From Oscillospiraceae bacterium (lineage in GTDB: Bacteria; Bacillota; Clostridia; Oscillospirales; Ruminococcaceae): a DNA stretch of 48,307 nucleotides. The notes below the pieces were generated by a model, which saw only the letters and a program-made list of their open reading frames with translations, made no database searches and was not told where the DNA came from. Both the position numbers and the translations under genes were made by a program. Below are positions 43,516-48,307 of this stretch, one piece after another (within the stretch, counting starts at the first letter, position 1; every line of letters begins with the position of its first letter). Location: NCBI GenBank assembly GCA_022791945.1, contig JAAVZY010000066.1, forward strand, positions 1-48,307. Direction: 5' to 3'.

Positions 43516-43792
43516 TCAGTCGTCGAGTACCTGGTTGTCCGCCAGGATGTCCGGCTTGTTTTTCATGCTGTCGGCCTCGGTGATCTGCCGGATCACTCTG
43601 CACGGAACGCGGCGGCAAAGCTGTTCGGTGGGATATCCCTGGTGACGACGCTTCCGGCGCCAATCACGCAGTTATCTCCGATTGTCACGCCGGGACAGAC
43701 GGTCACCGAAGCGCCCAGCCAGCAGTTATTTCCAATATGTACCGGCTTTGCATAGCAGAGATGCCTGCCTTTATTTTTTCTTCTTCTTTCAT
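43516..43792 (-). pseudogene. Decayed maltose/galactoside-type O-acetyltransferase
   Basis: On the minus strand the C-terminal hexapeptide-repeat part of a sugar O-acetyltransferase is clear: [49 protein letters not shown]. One G appears lost at about 43608-43613; after it the frame shifts (early stop 43593-43595), while the other frame carries the family ending [19 protein letters not shown] to a stop at 43516. At the 5' end ATGAAAGAAGAAGAAAAAA gives [10 protein letters not shown], like the N-terminus of this family, joined out of frame to the C-terminal part, so about 130 codons look deleted. A MITE-like element separates the ATG from its ribosome binding site. Confidence 0.8.
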
Positions 43793-43793
43793 A

Positions 43794-43971
43794 TAGTCAG
43801 CGCGTTTGAAAAACGGTAAGACCGTTTTTCAAACAACGGGCCTTTAGTCCGCTGCCGCGCAAGGCGCGGCGCGCTTCCTATGAAGTCAAACCGTAAGCCG
43901 CTTTCGCGGCTTCTGCGGCGCAAAGCGGCGCAGAGCTGAAAAGAAGTCCTTCTTTTCAGCTGCGGTGACTA
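43794..43971. mobile_element. 178-bp MITE-like element of nested palindromes with TA duplication
   Basis: Ends TAGTCAGCGC and GCGGTGACTA are inverted copies with one mismatch, flanked by TA on both sides (43792-43793, 43972-43973). Inside are consecutive hairpins: GTTTGAAAAACGGT/ACCGTTTTTCAAAC, GCCGCGC/GCGCGGC, AAGCCGC/GCGGCTT and GCTGAAAAGAAG/CTTCTTTTCAGC. TA duplication is typical of IS630/mariner-type elements. Removing it with one TA would leave GGAGGCGCTT directly before the ATG of the decayed acetyltransferase. Confidence 0.7.
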
Positions 43972-44049
43972 TAAGCGCCTCCGTGTCAGGAATGGGATGC
44001 CCCAGGGAGCGTTGTCCTGGACGTCAACGATGGGATTCTCCCTGCGGAT

Positions 44050-44077
44050 ATTATATCACGAAAGATGCGTCCAGCAA
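44050..44077 (-). promoter_or_regulatory. Promoter of the former acetyltransferase gene
   Basis: Minus strand TTGCTG (44072-44077), 16-base spacer, perfect TATAAT (44050-44055). It points through the MITE-like element toward the pseudogene. Confidence 0.5.
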
Positions 44078-44152
44078 AGCCCTTTCAGAGCGGCAGAGGC
44101 TGTACATAAGGGAAAGGCTTGGCACTCGGTGAGAAGAGGGAGCATGGTATTA

Positions 44153-44312
44153 GAACCTGTATTCATAGCTGGAAATGGGGGATGGGCGAGGGATTTTCCA
44201 GTCCGTCAAGGAAAAAAGCGGAGGAATCCTTTGTGGATTCTGAGCATTTTTGACGCGGATCGGACTGGAAAAGCTCCGTCCAGACCCCGTTTTCAGCTGT
44301 GAATACAGGTTC
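44153..44312. mobile_element. 160-bp MITE with IS5-type terminal inverted repeats
   Basis: Left end GAACCTGTATTCATAGCTG and the complement of the right end, GAACCTGTATTCACAGCTG, differ at one base and extend further. Both sides are flanked by TTA (44150-44152, 44313-44315), the short TNA duplication of IS427/ISL2-type IS5 elements. A second internal inverted pair TTTTCCAGTCCG/CGGACTGGAAAA makes it a fold-back. It has no transposase. The left end of the IS at 48170 (TTA then GAACCCGTATTCAC) matches 13 of 14 bases. Confidence 0.75.
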
Positions 44313-44345
44313 TTAATACGAGCCGCGAATCAGAATAAAAGGAAA

Positions 44346-44374
44346 GAGCCTGAACGCAATTTGCGTTCAGGCTC
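44346..44374 (-). terminator. Terminator of the tRNA cluster
   Basis: GAGCCTGAACGC-AA/TT-GCGTTCAGGCTC hairpin just past tRNA-Gln; on the minus strand it is followed by TTTCCTTTTATT. Confidence 0.8.
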
Positions 44375-44381
44375 GGTTTGC

Positions 44382-44458
44382 TGGCTGGGGTAGGTGGATT
44401 CGAACCACCGGAAATGCAGGAGTCAAAGTCCTGTGCCTTACCGCTTGGCGATACCCCA
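44382..44458 (-). tRNA. tRNA-Gln (anticodon TTG)
   Basis: A 77-nt cloverleaf with TGGGGTA/TACCCCA acceptor, anticodon stem CAGGA/TCCTG with loop CTTTGAC (anticodon TTG), T arm GGTGG-TTCGAAT-CCACC, discriminator G and encoded CCA. It is last in the four-tRNA cluster. Confidence 0.95.
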
Positions 44459-44465
44459 TTTTGTA

Positions 44466-44543
<78 letters not shown>

Positions 44544-44567
44544 ATAAATAAAAAAGGGGGTAAAACA

Positions 44568-44644
<77 letters not shown>

Positions 44645-44829
44645 GTAGAACATGGGAGCACCGCCAAACGGAAAAGCAATTCAGACAGATCAATATAGAC
44701 TCTGCATTCCTTCTGTACGAATAACTACCAGACAGCAATGAAAAGTCATACTTTCAGTGCGGAAACAACAGACAGCCAACCCATACCTGTGGAAACAGAC
44801 GGACAAATGACATCGGGGAGACTCCCCAG

Positions 44830-44906
44830 TGGTACGCCCGACAGGATTCGAACCTGCGACCTACTGATTCGTAGTCAGTCACTCTATCCAGCTGAGCTAC
44901 GGGCGC
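44830..44906 (-). tRNA. tRNA-Arg (anticodon ACG)
   Basis: A 77-nt cloverleaf: acceptor GCGCCCG/CGGGCGT, anticodon stem ACTGA/TCAGT with loop CTACGAA (ACG, read as ICG after deamination), T arm GCAGG-TTCGAAT-CCTGT, discriminator A and encoded CCA. The 185 bases between it and tRNA-Arg(TCT) show nothing recognisable. Confidence 0.95.
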
Positions 44907-44953
44907 ATACTGATTCTGGCCGGCGCAAAGGCCGCCAATCAATCACCTTACTT

Positions 44954-44982
44954 AGTATAAACATTTTTCTGTCCCATGTCAA
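44954..44982 (-). promoter_or_regulatory. Promoter of the four-tRNA cluster
   Basis: Minus strand TTGACA (44977-44982), 17-base spacer, TATACT (44954-44959), about 48 bases upstream of tRNA-Arg(ACG). Confidence 0.8.
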
Positions 44983-45098
44983 GAGCTTTTTCGATTTTCT
45001 TCACGGGGCTGCTTTGCTGAAGAAAAAGGGGGCAGCTGGGGCTGTCTATAAACCTATTTTATCCTTAGAGCCTGTTCAGGATCTCTAGGTGTTCGGAA

Positions 45099-45620
45099 GG
45101 GAAAGACCTCGAGAGCGCTGCTCTCGAGCACTCGCCAAGGGGATTAAATCCCCTTGGATTCCCGTAAATTTTTTTGGGGGCGGGGAACCTTCCTCGCTGC
45201 TATTCCCCGCAGGGACGATCGCCCGCCTACCCATTTTTTCGTAAAGAAAAAATTCGTCCCCGCGAACGGGGCAGAGTCTACGACGCAAAAAGTTTCGGGC
45301 GTATTCTGTTACGCTCATACCCTCTGCGGCGCAGGAAGTACTCCGCACGCAGGAGGAAGCTTTTTTCTTTACGAAAAAAGCGTACTGCGGGAATCAGACT
45401 GTCTGCGTGGCAGTGGCTCGGAAGTCTGTACAGACTTAACCCCACCCCTTTTCCGCCCTTCAAAAAGCCCTTAAAAATAATGGGAATCCAAGGGGAATCC
45501 CTTCCCGATGCGCCGCTGGCGGCGCATCGCAGAATTCGGCGAAGCCGAATTCCTAGGTGCGTCGTTTCACGACGCACCGCGGAGACTCGAGGGCAGAGCC
45601 CTCGAGGTCTTGCCCTTCGG
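45099..45620. repeat. Composite palindromic repeat block 14 (best full-length example)
   Basis: Left to right: GGGAAAGACCTCGAGAGC-GCT-GCTCTCGAG, CCAAGGGGATTAAATCCCCTTGG, ATTTTTTCGTAAAGAAAAAAT, a degraded TTTCGGGCGT/ACGCTCATA pair, GCTTTTTTC/GAAAAAAGC, AAGTCTGTACAGACTT (45422-45437), CCAAGGGGAATCCCTTCC, GATGCGCCG/CGGCGCATC, GAATTCGGC/GCCGAATTC, GTGCGTCGT/ACGACGCAC and CTCGAGGGC-AGA-GCCCTCGAGGTCTTGCCCTTC. Outer ends are inverted relative to each other. No gene in this gap. Confidence 0.88.
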
Positions 45621-45646
45621 CCACGCAGAGAGCCTTGAATAGCCTC

Positions 45647-47422
45647 TTACAGGAGTTCCTTCAGCTGCTCCAGGGTGGCGGCGAACTGATCCACGGTGGA
45701 CTGGACAGACTCCTGACGGGACATATCCACGCCCGCAATCCGCAGCTCGTCAATAGGATGGAGACTGCCGCCGGTGGTCAGGAATTTGCGGTAGTCCTCC
45801 ACCGCCCCCGAAACCCCGGAGGTGATCCGTCTGGCAATCGCAATGGCGGCGGAAATGCCGGTGGCATACTGGTAGACATAGAACGCCCGGTAGAAATGGG
45901 GGATCCGGGCCCACTCATAGCCCAGCGTATCGTCCACCACCAGTTCCGGGCCGTAGTAATCCCGGTTCAGCTGCTGATGGATGCCGCAGAGGGTCTGGGG
46001 CAGAAGGGGCTCTCCCTGCTCCGCCAAGGTATGGGTCTGGTACTCGAAGTCCGCAAACATGGTCTGCCGGTAGAAGGTGGAACGGAGATCGTCCAGATGC
46101 TTGGCCAGCAGGAGGGCCTTCATCTCCCTGGATCCGCAGTGCTCCAGGAGGTAGTGGTGGAGCAGCAGCTCGTTGGTGGTGGAGGCCACCTCCGCGCAGA
46201 ACAGGGTATAGTTGGAGTAGATGAAGGGCTGATTCCGGGTGGAGAACCAGCTGTGCATGGCGTGGCCCAGCTCATGGGCCAGGGTGAACACGCTGTCCAG
46301 GGTTTTGGTATAGTTGAGCAGCATGAAGGGATGGGCGCCATAGGCGGAGGTGGAATAAGCGCCGCTCACCTTGTTTTTCGCCGGATAGCGGTCGATCCAG
46401 CGCTCGTCCAGCGCCTGCTTCAGGACGGCGGTATAGTCCTCGCCCAGGACGGCGGTGGCTTTCAGGACCAGATCCCTGCCCTCTTCAAAAGGGTATTCCC
46501 GATCCACGTCGGGGACGATGGGCAGGAAGAAGTCATAGAAATGGAAGTCCTCGATCCCCAGCGTCTTTTTCCGCAGGGACACATAGTCCCGCAGGGGGGC
46601 GGTTCCGCCCCGGGCGGTGGCGACCAGGGTATCGTAGACCTCTTCGGGAATGTGGTTCTCCGCCAGGGACTGGGCCCGTGCCGTGGGGTAGCTGCGGCCC
46701 TTGGCAATATAGACGTTGGATTTTACATAGGCGTAGTAGTTGGAGGAGAGGGTGTTGATCTTACTGCCGTAGAGGCCCAGCATGGTATTGAAATAGTTTT
46801 TGCGGAAGTCCCGATCCGGGGAGATCATGGCCGCGCCGTAGCCCGCTTCCGTGACGGTCACCGGCGTTCCATCCGGCCCGGGGATGTTCGGATGGACGGT
46901 ATCATTTACCGTGAGATCGTCAAAGATTTTGTTATAGGAATCGCTCAAGTCCCCCATGCGGACGATGAATTCCTCCATCCGGTCATCCAGGATATGCGCC
47001 TTTTTGGCAAAGAAGTCCCTGGCAAACTGGCGATAACGAACAAGCTCCGGCTCTTCCTGGCAGTAGCGGTCGAAATCCTCCGGCGTATAGGACATCAGCT
47101 CCGGCGCCAGGAAGGCCAGGGATTCATCAATGGCGCTGATGGTGCTTTCACAGGTTTCCATCAGCTCTTTCGCAGGGGCGTCGGACATATTCTGATCAAA
47201 GTTGGAGTGGGCGAACACGCTCAGACGCTCCATTTTCGCCCCCAGCTCCTCATACAGGCGGGCGGTTTTCAGGAGCGCTTCGGCGCTCCCGGCGGCTTTT
47301 CCTTTCCAGGCGGAAAGCTGGGCCCCCAGGGCTTTCAGCTCCTCCAGATCCTTTCTCCACTCCGCATAGGTGGGATACATGTCCTCCAGCTTCCAGTGAT
47401 CCTGTGCGTTGATACTGCACAT
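45647..47422 (-). CDS. pepF: Oligoendopeptidase F (M3 family)
   Basis: A 591-residue cytosolic zinc peptidase that degrades medium-length peptides. The HExxH zinc motif is His383-Glu384-x2-His387 (FTLAHELGHAMHSWFS), with the third ligand Glu about 25 residues on in FCAEVASTTNELLL. The C-terminal YQYATGISAAIAIA segment is typical of PepF. Length agrees with the family (about 600). Start ATG at 47420-47422 after GAAAGGATGACCGCGCC; the frame is open upstream but without family sequence. Confidence 0.95.
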   Translation of the reverse strand: MCSINAQDHWKLEDMYPTYAEWRKDLEELKALGAQLSAWKGKAAGSAEALLKTARLYEELGAKMERLSVFAHSNFDQNMSDAPAKELMETCESTISAIDESLAFLAPELMSYTPEDFDRYCQEEPELVRYRQFARDFFAKKAHILDDRMEEFIVRMGDLSDSYNKIFDDLTVNDTVHPNIPGPDGTPVTVTEAGYGAAMISPDRDFRKNYFNTMLGLYGSKINTLSSNYYAYVKSNVYIAKGRSYPTARAQSLAENHIPEEVYDTLVATARGGTAPLRDYVSLRKKTLGIEDFHFYDFFLPIVPDVDREYPFEEGRDLVLKATAVLGEDYTAVLKQALDERWIDRYPAKNKVSGAYSTSAYGAHPFMLLNYTKTLDSVFTLAHELGHAMHSWFSTRNQPFIYSNYTLFCAEVASTTNELLLHHYLLEHCGSREMKALLLAKHLDDLRSTFYRQTMFADFEYQTHTLAEQGEPLLPQTLCGIHQQLNRDYYGPELVVDDTLGYEWARIPHFYRAFYVYQYATGISAAIAIARRITSGVSGAVEDYRKFLTTGGSLHPIDELRIAGVDMSRQESVQSTVDQFAATLEQLKELL

Positions 47423-47752
47423 GGCGCGGTCATCCTTTCTGTTTTTGAGCTTCGGTGGGTTATGCTTTGATATTTGGGTTTGTACGCTTTGCCCTCCCCG
47501 GGCGGGGCCAATGCTTTTGTCCCTGTAAAGGCAGCAAAGTGCTCCGTTCAGGAGGACAGCGGGAAAGCTCAGGAGCCATGGGGATTTGTAAAGCCTTCCG
47601 GGCTTCTTCTGGATCAGGCAGTCATTTGTCAAGGAATACCCAGACACAGCCGGGCAGAAGCGAAGAAGGATGCGTTGGAATACAAAGCAGCGGCACCTCA
47701 GTTTGCAGCAGATATCCTCCTGAAGCTCCCGGAAGTTTAGAATATGTTTTTA

Positions 47753-47793
47753 AAGAGAGAACACAGCTTTTTGTTGGTGCTCTCTCTCTTTTT
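47753..47793 (+). terminator. Terminator hairpin downstream of a possible gene remnant
   Basis: AGAGAGA-a-CAC with GTG-c-TCTCTCT, loop of about 12 bases, followed by CTTTTTCC. A plus-strand frame stops at 47740. Confidence 0.65.
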
Positions 47794-47924
47794 CCACAGG
47801 TTCGCGCCCTCTCCGCTCTTCCCTGATTGATATCGTTCCAATTTTACCATGTATTCGAATTAGTGTCTATAGATTTTTGACCACTCCGCTTACCGATGAC
47901 GGAATCCGGGGAACTACGTTTGTT

Positions 47925-47976
47925 GAGGTAAGATAACGATACCTTTTTTGCAGAGGGTGTTATCTTACCTCTTTTT
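47925..47976 (+). terminator. Terminator-like hairpin GAGGTAAGATAAC
   Basis: A perfect 13-bp stem GAGGTAAGATAAC/GTTATCTTACCTC with a 21-base loop followed by TTTTT. No gene is visible upstream on this strand within 130 bases. Confidence 0.65.
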
Positions 47977-48026
47977 GATGTATTGATATTGTCAATATCC
48001 CTTTACACTTTTTCTTCACGAAATCT

Positions 48027-48169
48027 TTAAGCTGCCTGCCCTAGTGACTCATAATACTGTTTCCTTTTGAGCATTGGAGGCAGACCGCCATTGGCTGAAC
48101 ATATCCTCCGATTGTTCCAATAGATAATAAAGTATCTCCATATCAGGGTTTTAAGTTCCTCGATTGTTA
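48027..48169 (-). pseudogene. C-terminal remnant of an IS3-family transposase (OrfB), cut by another IS
   Basis: The minus strand encodes TIEELKTLIWRYFIIYWNNR, RICSANGGLPPMLKRKQ and YYESLGQAA, then a stop at 48027-48029. This is the end of the rve integrase core of IS3/IS150-type transposases (the YxNxxR...GGLPP motif). Its 5' side stops exactly at TTA (48167-48169), where the IS5-type element begins, so the transposase was interrupted. The remaining 5' part would lie beyond the window. Confidence 0.65.
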
Positions 48170-48307
48170 GAACCCGTATTCACAAGGGGATAAATGTGTG
48201 GTAGAATAGGAACATGGAAGAGAAAATAAGGAAGTCGTATCCCAGCGACATGACAGATGAGCAATGGGAAGAAATCGCCCCGCTCTATACAGGGATGCGT
48301 AACTGCA
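48170..48307 (+). mobile_element. IS5-family insertion sequence, left end only
   Basis: Starts with inverted-repeat end GAACCCGTATTCACAAGGGG directly after TTA, then a short leader and the start of a transposase. The right end is outside the window. The end sequence matches the ends of the 160-bp MITE at 44153-44312. Confidence 0.7.
48214..48307 (+). CDS. IS5-family transposase, N-terminal part (cut by window end)
   Basis: ATG after GAATAGGAAC opens a frame reading MEEKIRKSYPSDMTDEQWEE then IAPLYTGMRN up to the window end. The motif YPSDxTDxQWExI is the standard start of the N-terminal DNA-binding domain of IS5-type (IS427/IS1031 and relatives) transposases. About 31 residues are visible. 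Orientation is outward from the left end, as expected for the first frame of such an element. Confidence 0.75.
   Translation, partial: MEEKIRKSYPSDMTDEQWEEIAPLYTGMRNC

Larger units (their letters stand above)
47423..48026. other. Gap with decayed sequence and two terminator hairpins, no intact gene
   Basis: No convincing intact gene. A plus-strand frame ending at 47740 (..EAKKDALEYKAAAPQFAADILLKLPEV) precedes the first terminator and might be the tail of a lost gene; I do not recognise it. The rest is AT-rich relative to the window, as expected near insertion sequences. A GATATTGACAATATC palindrome lies at 47986-48000. Confidence 0.5.

Noticed and set aside
43804-43960. Riboswitch or structured leader RNA
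   Set aside because: Consecutive hairpins suggested it, but the flanking TA duplication, inverted ends and position between a ribosome binding site and start codon fit an inserted element better.
44738-45088. Open frame across tRNA-Arg giving PDRIRTCDLLIRSQSLYP
   Set aside because: This is the well-known false protein obtained by translating a tRNA gene on the opposite strand. The frame near 8022-8309 over tRNA-Gln is of the same kind.
47474-47740. Small plus-strand gene upstream of a terminator
   Set aside because: The last 25 residues look protein-like, but the rest has no recognisable family, no good start and overlaps the pepF leader; it is noted only as a possible remnant.

Overview
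The window reads as a piece of chromosome from a motile, probably spore-forming, GC-rich Gram-positive anaerobe of the Clostridia, most likely an Oscillospiraceae/Oscillibacter-like gut bacterium. The reasons are the Bacillus/Clostridium-type flagellar order flgM-flgN-flgK-flgL-yviE-fliW-csrA, a CwlD-type spore-cortex amidase, a class B sortase with an NPQTG protein, strong purine-rich ribosome binding sites and tRNAs with encoded CCA. The family assignment is inference; no rRNA is present to settle it.

Layout. 1-9.6 kb: mostly minus-strand housekeeping genes (PIG-L deacetylase, a dead methyltransferase fragment, a double GNAT acetyltransferase, an ADP-ribose pyrophosphatase, a chemoreceptor, a DUF362 ferredoxin-like protein, tRNA-Gln), then plus-strand MinD-like ATPase and methylglyoxal synthase. 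10.3-14.9 kb: a divergent catalase with a long acidic/proline-rich N-terminus, a patatin-like lipase and NagB. 15.1-27.9 kb: flagellar assembly, including anti-sigma factor, export chaperones, hook-filament junction proteins, the FliW/CsrA post-transcriptional switch, a very large FliD, FliS, rod proteins FlgB/FlgC and a soluble protein resembling the MotA cytoplasmic domain. 28-33.4 kb: a 1532-residue secreted beta-sandwich protein translationally coupled to a class B sortase. 34-43.4 kb: ABC-F ATPase, copper chaperone and copper ATPase, a UroD-family protein, RadA and CwlD. 43.5-45 kb: a decayed acetyltransferase, two MITE-like elements and four tRNAs. 45.6-48.3 kb: oligoendopeptidase F, then an IS3-type remnant broken by an IS5-type element that runs off the window.

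The most striking feature is a family of composite palindromic repeats. Fourteen blocks (about 80 to 640 bp, together roughly one eighth of the window by adding their spans) fill most of the long spaces between genes. Each is built from a limited set of 16-32 bp perfect or near-perfect palindromes shuffled in different combinations. Outer palindromes vary in sequence while keeping both arms matched, and whole blocks tend to be inversely symmetric, starting with a form of GGGCAAGACCTCGAG and ending with its complement. They contain open frames that look like genes but are translations of the repeat. They are the best candidate here for an undescribed element.

Genes appear to work in modules: flagellar assembly with its sigma-28/FlgM and CsrA/FliW checkpoints, chemotaxis input, cell-surface display by sortase, copper efflux, and wall/spore remodelling. 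Coordinates of real genes were trimmed to starts supported by ribosome binding sites, because upstream repeat sequence often leaves the frame open.
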